A DNA stretch of 27,764 nucleotides, taken from Syntrophaceae bacterium UBA2188 (GTDB taxonomy: Bacteria; Desulfobacterota; BSN033; UBA1163). Position 1 is the stretch's first letter, and every line of letters starts with the position of its first letter. The DNA is taken from assembly GCA_002327985.1 (NCBI GenBank), contig DCVM01000167.1:17649-45412 (forward strand), read 5' to 3'. Position numbers and translations under genes: made by a program. The notes under the pieces were generated by a model that worked only from the letters and a program-made list of their open reading frames with translations, had not been told where the DNA came from and did no database searches. This document shows, piece after piece, positions 1 to 7,012 of the stretch.

Positions 1-47
1 TCATCCCCCCAGCAGAGCTGAGGGGTATTCTGGCATATTTTTATAAA
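1..47. repeat. 47-bp dispersed repeat, copy 1
   Basis: These 47 bases are repeated exactly, in the same orientation, at 4575-4621. Each copy contains an imperfect palindrome: a run of C followed by CAGC, a short AGA loop, then GCTGAGGGG. The copy lies at the window edge, so its true left boundary is not visible. No coding function is expected. Confidence 0.85.
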
Positions 48-155
48 GACCTCGTCTAAAAACAATGGTAAAGATGCCCGCCCTGCCCCACGCTAAAGTC
101 AGGGTCCGTATCATTAAAATTGAAATTAAATGTTTGTCGTTGTCGAAGCTCGTAT

Positions 156-194
156 CCCTGCCTACCCTGTCTACCGGTAGGCGGGCAGGCAGGG
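156..194. repeat. imperfect GC-rich palindromic repeat
   Basis: An imperfect palindrome centred on CTACCGGTAG, with outer arms CCCTGCCT and AGGCAGGG. It is clearly GC-richer than the surrounding sequence. A shortened relative (GCCTG...GTAGGCAGG) occurs near 18575-18595. It resembles dispersed palindromic repeats common in deltaproteobacterial intergenic DNA; a function is not known to me. Confidence 0.6.
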
Positions 195-764
195 GTTTCT
201 TAGCCTTAATTCGATAGATAGTCATTATTTTCGAGTTTCAGGCCTATCTGCACCAAGGCTTCAGCGGACAAGGAAATCCCCGGCCCAACACTGACAACAT
301 TAATCCAAACAACAATCTTTGTCACTTTTATAAGCCATCTAAAAAAGGTATGATATCTCTCAAAAAGATATTTATCTATAAATATCAAATAGTTATATCT
401 ATTATAATTTAATTTAATAATCTGGCAAAAAAATTGCATTTAAGTTTTTTATGCTACCCTTATTTCAAATCTCCTCAGAATCTTTCTCATTCCCATTTCT
501 CCTTTTTGTAGCAACCCTTTTATCATTGAAATACAAATGGAAAGGTATTGTTCTCATTCCTAAATTTCCAATCTTGCACTTAGCGTTCAGGATAAACCGG
601 TGTTGAAGATGACGAAAGATATGTTCGTGGCCAATCTCCATCTTTTGAAGATTCATTTGTCGATTCTAAAACTATTCATCATCAAAGAAATTTCTTCCTT
701 CTTGATGAAGAGACTTCATTAACATCAATGTCCATGGCCACCTCTTTTTAGGAGATTAAAAAAT
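195..764. other. gene-poor AT-rich stretch
   Basis: No convincing gene is seen. Minus-strand reading frames of 60-80 codons exist here (465-656 is the best), but they lack ribosome binding sites and recognisable sequence. A short minus-strand frame near 680-740 has an AGAGGTGG-like site before an ATG but ends after 16 codons. This may be a decayed small gene or simple spacer. Confidence 0.4.
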
Positions 765-793
765 TTGACAATCCAATAGGTTTCTGATATTTC
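765..793 (+). promoter_or_regulatory. possible sigma-70 promoter for the 836-1150 gene
   Basis: A perfect TTGACA at 765-770 is followed after 17 bases by TATTTC at 788-793. The -10 matches the consensus only in its first three bases, so the call rests mainly on the -35 box, the spacing, and the position about 40 bases ahead of the gene's start codon. Confidence 0.35.
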
Positions 794-835
794 TTATCTA
801 GAACGTTAGAACGAGTGATAAAGGAGGACCCTTCT

Positions 836-1150
836 ATGAGAGGACTTAAAAAGATTTTTCTGTTGTGGTTGGTTTTTTCATTGGTCACCGTCAGTCTCTA
901 TTCAACAGGATGGGCCGAAAATAAGGATAGATGGACTCAGGATGATCCTGTTGGACAGGGATGGAGTGCATTGGATTTAATTTTTGCAAGGCCTTTTGGG
1001 GTGGCTGCTGGAATTGTAGGAAGCGCCATTTTTATCGTCTCACTGCCTTTTACCATTCCATCGGGGGGGGTGAATGAGGCGGCGAATATGTTTATTGTTA
1101 AACCCTTTAAGTTCTCTTTTGTTCGAGGATTCCCAGACGAAGATATTTAA
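836..1150 (+). CDS. small exported hypothetical protein
   Basis: The 104-residue product starts at ATG 836, chosen because an AAAGGAGGA ribosome binding site lies just upstream; an earlier in-frame ATG at 815 precedes this site and is unlikely. Residues 1-28 form a Sec signal peptide (basic start, hydrophobic core, cleavage probably after GWA). The remainder contains a short hydrophobic stretch and the conserved-looking endings SLPFTIPSGGVNEAANMF and FVRGFPDEDI. I recognise this as a widespread family of small exported proobacterial proteins that is sometimes labelled a multidrug transporter without evidence. Location is probably periplasmic or inner-membrane associated. It is the only plus-strand gene in the first 20 kb. 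Confidence 0.75.
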   Translation: MRGLKKIFLLWLVFSLVTVSLYSTGWAENKDRWTQDDPVGQGWSALDLIFARPFGVAAGIVGSAIFIVSLPFTIPSGGVNEAANMFIVKPFKFSFVRGFPDEDI

Positions 1151-1192
1151 AGCAGACTAACTTGCAAAAGGAAGATTCAGGTTTTCTGAGTT

Positions 1193-1228
1193 AAGATAAA
1201 GAGAGGATTCAGAAGAAAGAGTCCTCTC
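1193..1228 (-). terminator. probable intrinsic terminator of the 1244-1432 gene
   Basis: On the minus strand a GAGAGGA/TCCTCTC stem of 7 bp (1228-1201) starts 15 bases after the TAA stop and is followed by TTTATCTT. The U tract is imperfect. In the plus direction there is no T run, so it fits the minus-strand gene better than the upstream plus-strand gene. Confidence 0.5.
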
Positions 1229-1243
1229 GATGAGAAATAGGGC

Positions 1244-1432
1244 TTACCAAATTTCCCTGACTTTAGATTCTCCCTTTAATTTCCGATGGCAAAAGGGGCA
1301 GGATCTTCCCTCCTGAATCAGCACCTCTTTCATCATCTCGATCAACTCACTATCCTCTAAAATTTGCTTCACAATATGAGGATGGGGCTTTCGATCGTAT
1401 TTGCGATATGGAAAACTACTTTTCCCACTCAT
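1244..1432 (-). CDS. small CxxC hypothetical protein
   Basis: A 62-residue protein. The ATG at 1432 is preferred to an in-frame TTG at 1447 because a GAGGAG site sits 7 bases before the ATG. The C-terminal part carries CPFCHRKLKG, a single zinc-ribbon-like CxxC knuckle with no second pair visible, so any metal site would need dimerisation or the nearby histidines. The middle (residues about 17-40) is predicted helical, with the pattern HPHIVKQILEDSELIEMMKE. I do not recognise a named family. It is followed by a hairpin terminator and is probably transcribed alone or at the tail of the PilZ cluster. Confidence 0.6.
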   Translation of the reverse strand: MSGKSSFPYRKYDRKPHPHIVKQILEDSELIEMMKEVLIQEGRSCPFCHRKLKGESKVREIW

Positions 1433-1526
1433 CTCTCCACTCCTCAAAAGACATTATAAAATTTTGTTGTTCTTTTGGCAAGAGAGAAAAAGAGGTATTT
1501 TGTATAGGGACATGGAGGGGATAAAG

Positions 1527-1877
1527 TTATTCTGAAAGATTTCTTAAAAAATTTTTCAATCTATTGAAATCGTCTAAGGAGATCTCCTTAAACTTGACTC
1601 CGCATCGATAATCTCCCCAGTCTTTCCCCAAATGGATATCGATCCAGACCACCTCTGCGATGGCCTCGATGAAGTTCAAATCAGTCCCTGAAGCAAAAAA
1701 AAGTTTTATTTTAAGATGCTGGCCAATTTCTATTGGTTTCGAAAGATAAACCAACATTCCTCCCTCGCTGGCATTGAGTGCCTTTCCTGTTTGGGGAGAG
1801 AAAGAAGGAAGAAGATAGTACTCCATCGGTAAATCGATTGAAAATCTGGGATACTTTCGCCTTTCTAAATTGGCCAC
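1527..1877 (-). CDS. PilZ domain protein (first of three)
   Basis: The 116-residue product is a single PilZ domain, the fold that binds cyclic di-GMP. The two signature elements are present: RRKYPR near the N-terminus (R6, R7, R11) and NASEGG at 35-40, matching the RxxxR and D/NxSxxG binding motifs. It probably acts in the cytoplasm as a small c-di-GMP responsive adaptor; its partner is unknown. The GTG at 1877 has only a weak ribosome binding site. A strong AGGAGG lies upstream at 1918-1923, and the reading frame stays open back to it with similarity to the N-terminus of the PilZ protein at 4644-5045, so translation may begin at a non-standard codon near 1910. It follows the 1932-2297 PilZ gene closely. 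Confidence 0.85.
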   Translation of the reverse strand: MANLERRKYPRFSIDLPMEYYLLPSFSPQTGKALNASEGGMLVYLSKPIEIGQHLKIKLFFASGTDLNFIEAIAEVVWIDIHLGKDWGDYRCGVKFKEISLDDFNRLKNFLRNLSE

Positions 1878-1917
1878 CCCTACATGTGATTTCTTTTCCT
1901 GGCTCTCCGTCGTTTTT

Positions 1918-1923
1918 CCTCCT
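1918..1923 (-). promoter_or_regulatory. strong Shine-Dalgarno without a standard start codon
   Basis: AGGAGG on the minus strand, 8 bases after the stop of the upstream PilZ gene. No ATG, GTG or TTG lies at the usual distance in the frame of the downstream PilZ gene. ACG codons occur at spacings of 4 (1911-1913) and 7 (1908-1910) bases; the second is at the optimal distance and in frame. Confidence 0.6.
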
Positions 1924-1931
1924 ATGATGCT

Positions 1932-2297
1932 CTACCGATGAAAGGGGATTTCCTCGAATTGGTATTGACCGCTGAGAATTTGTTTCAATTTTGCTCGGTC
2001 TTCCTCCAAAATTTTAATAAATTTTAACCCATACCGGTACCCCTCCCAATCCTCCTCCCAGTAAAGGTCTTTCCATATGATTTCAGCGAACACTTCAAAG
2101 TTAGTCAACTCAAACCCTTTTGGAAATAAAACAGCAATCTTTAATTTTGAACCGATTGGAATATTTTTTACAGAATTGATCAGAAGTCCCACCTCACTTG
2201 CATTAACCACTAATCCTCCATGGGCATAGGGGGCATTCATAACCCTGTATTCAAGAGGTAAGTCCACAGATATTCTTGTATGTTTCCTTCTTTCCAT
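1932..2297 (-). CDS. PilZ domain protein (second of three)
   Basis: A 121-residue single-domain PilZ protein. RRKHTR (R3, R4, R8) and NASEVG (N32, S34, G37) match the c-di-GMP binding motifs, and the rest follows the usual beta-barrel pattern with a conserved IIWKDLYWEEDWEGYRYGLKF segment shared with both paralogues in this window. It starts at ATG 2297, only 10 bases after the stop of the 641-residue protein gene, so the two are probably co-transcribed and may act together. It likely senses c-di-GMP in the cytoplasm; downstream output cannot be read from the sequence. Confidence 0.88.
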   Translation of the reverse strand: MERRKHTRISVDLPLEYRVMNAPYAHGGLVVNASEVGLLINSVKNIPIGSKLKIAVLFPKGFELTNFEVFAEIIWKDLYWEEDWEGYRYGLKFIKILEEDRAKLKQILSGQYQFEEIPFHR

Positions 2298-2307
2298 CCC
2301 TCTTTAA

Positions 2308-4233
2308 CTATAACCCTCTCATTCCTTTTTCCGATGGATTAAAGTGAATACAAAGTTTTAGGCAGAAGGTTTCAAAAAGGCACCCCTCGCACCAAGGTTG
2401 GATTGGGAAACAATGTCCCCCTTGTTCTTCTTCTTTCCCCATCCATTCCATGGGTTCTTCGACTTTGGTGGGATTCTGGGGAAAAACCGTTCTTGCAAAG
2501 GATTGAATTTTAATATCTCCCATTGAATTACTCCCCTGATAAGAATCGAAATGGGGATCCACAATGCCTAATCGAGAGGCGACTCGGTAAAGACCTTCTC
2601 TAATGAGAATAGGAAAATTTGAAAGATCAATTTCCATAACATTTGGAATCAAATCATGGATCCATTGGATCGCTCTTCGGCTGTTTGGGTAGCCCATATG
2701 AGGAATCACCTGAATCAACTTTTCTAATTCAAACGCGTCCCATTTATTTTTTTCAAGAATGGCATTTCCAATTTGCTGGATCTTAGGAAAGGCCCGATGA
2801 AACAAATCTCTCCAAACCTCCCTGGATACAAAGGGATTCCCTTCAAGGGGAGGTATCTCATCAATAAGAAGGCCGGGTTGAGTAATCAGTCTGAATACCT
2901 TTTGGGTGTTCTCCAATGCTTTGAAGGGTGGGTTCCCTTGGTCAAACCGGGAATGAACCAATATGGTCAAAAGGGCATGGATGGAGTCTTTGAATTCACC
3001 CCCTTCCCGTTTTTCTTCATACCATGAAGAAAATAGATCACGGGGTTTCTGATGATATGTTTCCACGACTTCTCTAAAATATTCTAACCAGGGGAATGAA
3101 GAAGGTTTTTTCTCCTCTTCGACTTCTTCGGGCTTCTCAGAAATATCTTCTAATAATTGGGTGGCTTCCTCAAATACTGACGCATCAAGGTGTGGAGCTT
3201 CATCTGCTTTCCCATCTTCAGCGTTGAACCTCAACTCACACAAGGCCGTATCTTCTTCCCTTTCTTCTTCTGTTTTTTCTAACAGAGATGGAGCGATCTT
3301 CTCAAAGGGTTCTCCTTCCCAGATTCCCTCTGACTCCTCTTCTCCAGGGGGCGCATGCTCTTCGAGGAAACTCAAAGAATCATCCAAGATTTCTTCAGAA
3401 GGTTCAAGAGTCATTGAAATGGATTCCTCAGCGGTGGGATTTCCATCTCCCCCCTGTTCTTCTATTATTTCTTCTTCAGGGGAAGACTCGACGTCTTGTT
3501 CCTGGGAGAGGGCAGGTTCCGAAGCCTCAATCAGATCCAAGGTTCGGTCTTTCTCTTCAAGTCCCGGGAGTGGTTGGACAGGGGGGAAAGAATGTTCTTC
3601 CTCGCTCTCTGTTTTCACCTCTACCCACTCCCTTTTCTTTCTTTTATCCACTGCTGGAATGGGATGGCCTGAAGCATTCTTGAAGGCAATAGAAATTTTT
3701 TTGATCAAATGGCTTCCTTCAAAGACAATCTTAAAGGGAGAGATTTCTCCTGAAGGAAGAGGATTAATGGGGAGGGGAGTTTCTTCAAATATAATCAATT
3801 CTTCAAAATCGTCAAAAAGTTGAAGGAGGACCCAGGTCTCATTTAAAGTTTCATCCGATATATTCTCCACTCTGCCTAGAATGCCCCATAATCCTCTTTT
3901 TGTCTTCCGGAGATAAGAGGACTCTAAGGCCAACTGATGGGGAACCAATTCCTGAAATTCGAGAAAAATGGGCGGAACATTCCTTCTCTCTTCTATAGAA
4001 ACCGTGGCACCAAAAGATTTGAGCGTCCTGGCGAGAATTTCTGCTTTTTTAAAGGGAAGATTTTTTTTGAGGATGATGGGGCAACGGTCAACAATCTTTT
4101 TTACCAGGGGAATGGGAATGGGGTAGTTTTCAGAAAGGTGATGGCAGAAGGATTCTTTTTCGCTTTCAGTGTGATTCCCGATACTCTTGAGGAGGACCCG
4201 ATATCTCCCTATTTCCTGACTTAATCGTATCAT
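2308..4233 (-). CDS. multidomain protein with L7/L12-like start and endonuclease III-type FeS motif
   Basis: The 641-residue product has no named family that I recognise, but four parts can be seen. Residues about 11-82 resemble the ribosomal protein L7/L12 C-terminal fold (VKKIVDRCPIILKKNLP, then AEILARTLKSFGATVSIEE). Residues about 86-200 look like an Ig-like beta domain (WGILGRVENISDETLNETWV). Residues about 205-395 are a very acidic, Ser/Pro/Glu-rich linker, probably disordered. The last 240 residues are helical and end with C608-x6-C615-x2-C618-x5-C624, exactly the spacing of the [4Fe-4S] loop of endonuclease III and MutY, plus C628. The segment IPHMG lines up with the helix-hairpin-helix, and REGLYRVASRLGIVD with the region after the catalytic Asp, but the catalytic Lys and Asp are not conserved. 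It heads an operon with two PilZ genes. Confidence 0.75.
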   Translation of the reverse strand: MIRLSQEIGRYRVLLKSIGNHTESEKESFCHHLSENYPIPIPLVKKIVDRCPIILKKNLPFKKAEILARTLKSFGATVSIEERRNVPPIFLEFQELVPHQLALESSYLRKTKRGLWGILGRVENISDETLNETWVLLQLFDDFEELIIFEETPLPINPLPSGEISPFKIVFEGSHLIKKISIAFKNASGHPIPAVDKRKKREWVEVKTESEEEHSFPPVQPLPGLEEKDRTLDLIEASEPALSQEQDVESSPEEEIIEEQGGDGNPTAEESISMTLEPSEEILDDSLSFLEEHAPPGEEESEGIWEGEPFEKIAPSLLEKTEEEREEDTALCELRFNAEDGKADEAPHLDASVFEEATQLLEDISEKPEEVEEEKKPSSFPWLEYFREVVETYHQKPRDLFSSWYEEKREGGEFKDSIHALLTILVHSRFDQGNPPFKALENTQKVFRLITQPGLLIDEIPPLEGNPFVSREVWRDLFHRAFPKIQQIGNAILEKNKWDAFELEKLIQVIPHMGYPNSRRAIQWIHDLIPNVMEIDLSNFPILIREGLYRVASRLGIVDPHFDSYQGSNSMGDIKIQSFARTVFPQNPTKVEEPMEWMGKEEEQGGHCFPIQPWCEGCLFETFCLKLCIHFNPSEKGMRGL

Positions 4234-4436
4234 GATGTGCCTTGGGTGCCGAGCTCTCTTCCCTAAATCCTATCGAGGGAGATGATTGACCACCTTTTTG
4301 AATTGAAAAAGTTAAATCTCCCTCTCGGGGATGCCCGAGAAGGGCTGATCCATATTGTTCTCCTTATCTTTTAAATAATTTTAAAAAATAGTTCAACCTT
4401 TATTTTATTTTTTAAAGGAATTTCAAAAGTGAACTA

Positions 4437-4456
4437 CCCCGCAGCAAGCTGCGGGG
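4437..4456. repeat. perfect 9-bp hairpin repeat
   Basis: CCCCGCAGC and GCTGCGGGG form a 9-bp stem around an AA loop. It is the first of a row of GC-rich palindromes in an otherwise AT-rich gap (4234-4643). It lies about 180 bases downstream of nothing transcribed toward it on the plus strand, so a terminator role is not obvious. Confidence 0.75.
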
Positions 4457-4479
4457 CATCAAATTCTCTAAAAAACTTT

Positions 4480-4567
4480 CCTCCCCCTTGATGGGGGAGG
4501 ATTAAGGTGGGGGTGATGATAAGATCATTTCCCCCTCACCCTAACCCTCTCCCCCCAGGGGAGAGGG
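4480..4567. repeat. composite palindromic intergenic repeat
   Basis: Two palindromes joined by a short spacer: CCTCCCCC-ttgat-GGGGGAGG at 4480-4500, and CCCTCTCCCC-cca-GGGGAGAGGG at 4545-4567. The spacer contains a GGTGGGGGTGAT stretch that is partly complementary to the CCCCCTCACC at 4531-4540, so the whole unit can also fold on itself. I know near-identical units from intergenic regions of many uncultured bacteria; they look like non-autonomous mobile or repeat elements. Confidence 0.75.
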
Positions 4568-4574
4568 AGGCCAT

Positions 4575-4621
4575 TCATCCCCCCAGCAGAGCTGAGGGGT
4601 ATTCTGGCATATTTTTATAAA
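4575..4621. repeat. 47-bp dispersed repeat, copy 2
   Basis: Exact direct repeat of 1-47. This copy sits immediately beside the composite palindrome at 4480-4567 and 22 bases from the stop of the PilZ gene at 4644, so it may also serve as the 3' end of that transcript. Confidence 0.85.
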
Positions 4622-4643
4622 AGGTTCTGATTTCCTCTGTGCT

Positions 4644-5045
4644 TTATTTGCCAACCTCTTTTAATAGCGTTGACAATCGATTAAAGTTTTTTTCATCAAT
4701 CGATTCAAAATGCAACCCATATCGGTGTTCGCCCCAACTTTCCCTGGCCGCCAAATCACACCAGACCACTTTGCCAATGGCTTTAATCGTGTCTAATTCT
4801 AAACCCCTGACATAAAATATTTCAATTTGCAAAAGGGTCCCCATTTCCACCTTTTCCGGAAGATAGACAAGAAGACCACCTTCGCTTGCATTGGCTACCA
4901 TTCCACCCAAGGTCTGATTTCCATTTAGACGGGCATAATCTAGAGGCAATTCAACACTAAATCTTGGGTGTTTCCTTTTTTCAATAGCAAGAACACCCAT
5001 TTTAGTCTGCATTTTTGATTGAAAAGTTTGATCCATTCTTTCCAT
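4644..5045 (-). CDS. PilZ domain protein (third of three)
   Basis: A 133-residue protein whose residues about 20-130 form a PilZ domain. The binding motifs read KRKHPR (the first Arg replaced by Lys) and NASEGG (N52, S54, G57). It is closest to the PilZ protein at 1527-1877, sharing NASEGG-x-LVYL and the VVWxD segment. The start at 5045 has no clear ribosome binding site; internal ATGs at residues 4, 12 and 16 are alternatives. The N-terminal extension ending MGVLAIEKRK resembles the untranslated-looking extension upstream of the first PilZ gene. It is separated from neighbours by long gaps and is probably transcribed alone. Confidence 0.85.
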   Translation of the reverse strand: MERMDQTFQSKMQTKMGVLAIEKRKHPRFSVELPLDYARLNGNQTLGGMVANASEGGLLVYLPEKVEMGTLLQIEIFYVRGLELDTIKAIGKVVWCDLAARESWGEHRYGLHFESIDEKNFNRLSTLLKEVGK

Positions 5046-5361
5046 TTATTGTTGATTTAATTGTTAAATAATGTGCATTTTTAATGCCATTTATAAAATT
5101 TTAAATTTAAAAACCCTCATTGGAAATTTTTTGGTTATTTTTTTGCCATATATATGAAATGGATTCAAGATTGATATTATGCAAGAATAATACCAATTAT
5201 ATCATTTTCTTAATTTATTCACAAATTGTCATATTTTAACTATTAAGGCAAGGATTTTTAGGATTTATCTAAGAGAATTATCTATTTAAAATAATAAGTT
5301 ATAAAAAAACAAACCTCTTTTTATTCAATATTTACTTTTTTTAAAGAACTATGAAATATTT
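5046..5361. other. AT-rich gap
   Basis: More than 300 bases of strongly AT-rich sequence between two minus-strand genes. No open frame of useful length, no clear hairpin terminator and no convincing promoter consensus. It presumably holds the promoter of the PilZ gene at 4644-5045. Confidence 0.4.
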
Positions 5362-5889
5362 TTAATGTTTTACCCATTCAGGCTTTGCTTTATAAATTTC
5401 GGCTTCCTCTGGAATCTTCTTTTCGATCATATTTTTGGCCTCATCCATTTCGATTTTAATTTTTTCCATTTCATTCTTGACCTGGTCCCTTTCTTTCCTG
5501 AGATTTCCCCTCTCGGCTGAACTTTTTGAATCGTTATATCTCTCTGTCAACCCATTATACTGATTCCTCAAGACTTCCGATTTTTCTTGGAGTTCTCTTA
5601 ATTTCTTTTTCCAATCCTCTATTCTTCCCTTCCAATAGTCTTCCCCTCTTCCTAACTGATCCTTATAAGTCCCCTCTTTTCTTTTTGAAGTTCCTTCCCC
5701 TTCAATCTTTTCTTCTTTGCCTTCAGACAACCCCATTTTTTCAGTCTTAGGTCGGTATTTTTCAGGCACTTGTGTGATATCATCTGTGAAATAGACCACT
5801 CCCTTTTCATCCACCCATTTGTAAACCTCTGCCATAGAAATTTCTGAAAGAAGAAAAATGAATAGAAATAAGATTAGAGCTCTTTTCAT
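5362..5889 (-). CDS. DUF4124 domain periplasmic coiled-coil protein
   Basis: The 175-residue product has a signal peptide (residues 1-20, cleavage after SMA) followed at once by the DUF4124 signature EVYKWVDEKGVVYFTDD (residues 21-37), a short beta module found near the N-terminus of many exported proteobacterial proteins. From about residue 80 to 165 the sequence is highly charged with a heptad-like pattern (WKKKLRELQEKSEVL, KNEMEKIKIEMDEAKNM), so it is a probable coiled coil. The function is unknown; a periplasmic or envelope-associated role is likely. The ATG at 5889 lacks a good ribosome binding site, and its upstream leader contains two tandem hairpins (5966-6056). Confidence 0.8.
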   Translation of the reverse strand: MKRALILFLFIFLLSEISMAEVYKWVDEKGVVYFTDDITQVPEKYRPKTEKMGLSEGKEEKIEGEGTSKRKEGTYKDQLGRGEDYWKGRIEDWKKKLRELQEKSEVLRNQYNGLTERYNDSKSSAERGNLRKERDQVKNEMEKIKIEMDEAKNMIEKKIPEEAEIYKAKPEWVKH

Positions 5890-5965
5890 ACCATTACCAA
5901 AGCAATTCTTATGCCAAGCTTTTTAATTATTGATTTTTTAATGAAGGTATATTATTATTTAAATG

Positions 5966-6022
5966 ACTAATACATCAAATTTTATCACCTCCTTGTTTTA
6001 CCCCCCCAATTGGTGTATTAGT
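5966..6022. repeat. hairpin with a perfect Shine-Dalgarno in its loop
   Basis: Arms at 5966-5978 and 6010-6022 pair over 13 bp with a single G-U wobble. Read on the minus strand, the 31-base loop contains AAGGAGGTGAT (5984-5994), fully complementary to the 16S rRNA 3' tail, and the distal arm contains ATG TAT TAG. It lies in the leader of the DUF4124 gene, 77 bases before its start. Confidence 0.6.
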
Positions 6023-6023
6023 T

Positions 6024-6056
6024 GGGATCAGTTATTGCCCTCCTCTAACTGATCCC
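6024..6056. repeat. perfect 11-bp inverted repeat
   Basis: GGGATCAGTTA (6024-6034) and TAACTGATCCC (6046-6056) form a perfect stem with an 11-base loop. One base separates it from the hairpin at 5966-6022. No U tract follows on the minus strand and only TTT on the plus strand, so it is a poor intrinsic terminator. The rest of 5890-6233 is AT-rich and shows nothing else recognisable. Confidence 0.65.
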
Positions 6057-6233
6057 TTTGGATTTATATAATATATTTAAAAGCTTAAGTATTTTTCCCA
6101 CATTTTTTGTGAATACCCTGTTGAAAACTTTGTTCTTTCCTTCAAAAAATGGCCTATTCTATATTTTTTTAGCAAAATGCCTAATCTTTAATCAATACAA
6201 TTCCCAGTCATTTTAAGAGGTTTTTCTTAATTT

Positions 6234-6905
6234 TTAACCCAAGCCGTTTTTCTTCACCCCCCGTAAAACCTCTGACGGAAACCCTAGCTGGGACACAAAT
6301 TCCCTATGAAATTCTCCAAATCCAATTTTTTCAAGGAAGGGTTGGGCCTTAACGCCCCGGCATCCAGCTAATAGGGGTGGCTTTAGTTTATATATTCTTT
6401 CATAAATCTGATTCAACCATTTTTCCCCTTTTGTCATGTTGATCAAAATCACTCTCCCCCCCTCTTTTAAAACTCTTCTAAATTCTAAAAGAATGGGAAT
6501 GAAATCTTCAACCGGAAGGATATCCAGGAGATATTGATTCATGATCACATCAAACGTTTCATCCTCGAAAGGAAGATGCCGGCAATCGCAGAGGTGGAGG
6601 GTATAATTCTTTTGCCCTATTCTCGAAATCCTTTTTTTGGCCTTCTCCACCATCTTCATTGAGACATCAATACCATCCACCCAACCATTCGGATTCCTCT
6701 TTAGTATTTCGACGAAATTCAGTCCGGTCCCAAGGGCCACTTCTAAAACTTTCTCCCCATTCTGGATCGCAGCGAATTCTAATGCTCGTTGGCGTGCCTT
6801 GGATTCCATTAAAATTCCAAATAAATCATAGATTGGAGCAATCCAGTTATATTTCCTGACAATCTCCTGATGTGTGTATCGAGCCTCTAAGATCTCTGGT
6901 TCCAT
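6234..6905 (-). CDS. class I SAM-dependent methyltransferase (UbiE-like)
   Basis: A 223-residue methyltransferase from ATG 6905; longer in-frame starts (to 6962) add a low-complexity Glu/Gly-rich leader that the family lacks. The start region YTHQEIVRKYNWIAPIYDLFG is the typical UbiE/COQ5-like N-terminus. The SAM site is EVALGTGLNF (motif I), followed by an acidic turn GIDVSMKMVEKAKKR, CDCRHLPFEDETFDVI (motifs II/III) and VLKEGGRVILINM. The substrate is not evident; related proteins methylate quinones, lipids or other small molecules. It lies 107 bases downstream of the VWA gene, so it may be the last gene of that operon or independently transcribed. Confidence 0.8.
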   Translation of the reverse strand: MEPEILEARYTHQEIVRKYNWIAPIYDLFGILMESKARQRALEFAAIQNGEKVLEVALGTGLNFVEILKRNPNGWVDGIDVSMKMVEKAKKRISRIGQKNYTLHLCDCRHLPFEDETFDVIMNQYLLDILPVEDFIPILLEFRRVLKEGGRVILINMTKGEKWLNQIYERIYKLKPPLLAGCRGVKAQPFLEKIGFGEFHREFVSQLGFPSEVLRGVKKNGLG

Positions 6906-7012
6906 GAAACGACCCCCATCTCCCCTGTGACAATCTTCTCCTTCCGATTCCATTCCCTCCACAAAGGGAAAATAAGATCTGGAAATAAACTACAGGACTT
7001 AATGGAGAAGAG

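Noticed and set aside
1..225. 74-codon minus-strand open frame
   Set aside because: It is built from the 47-bp repeat and the palindrome at 156-194; its end MPEYPSALLGG is just the repeat read in reverse.
465..656. 63-codon minus-strand frame
   Set aside because: No ribosome binding site, no recognisable motif and AT-rich flanks; not strong enough to call.
3161..3823. 220-codon plus-strand frame rich in serine
   Set aside because: It is the shadow of the acidic Glu-rich linker of the 641-residue protein on the opposite strand.
4437..4621. Short repeats as a CRISPR array
   Set aside because: The units differ from each other, are palindromic and have no regular spacers.
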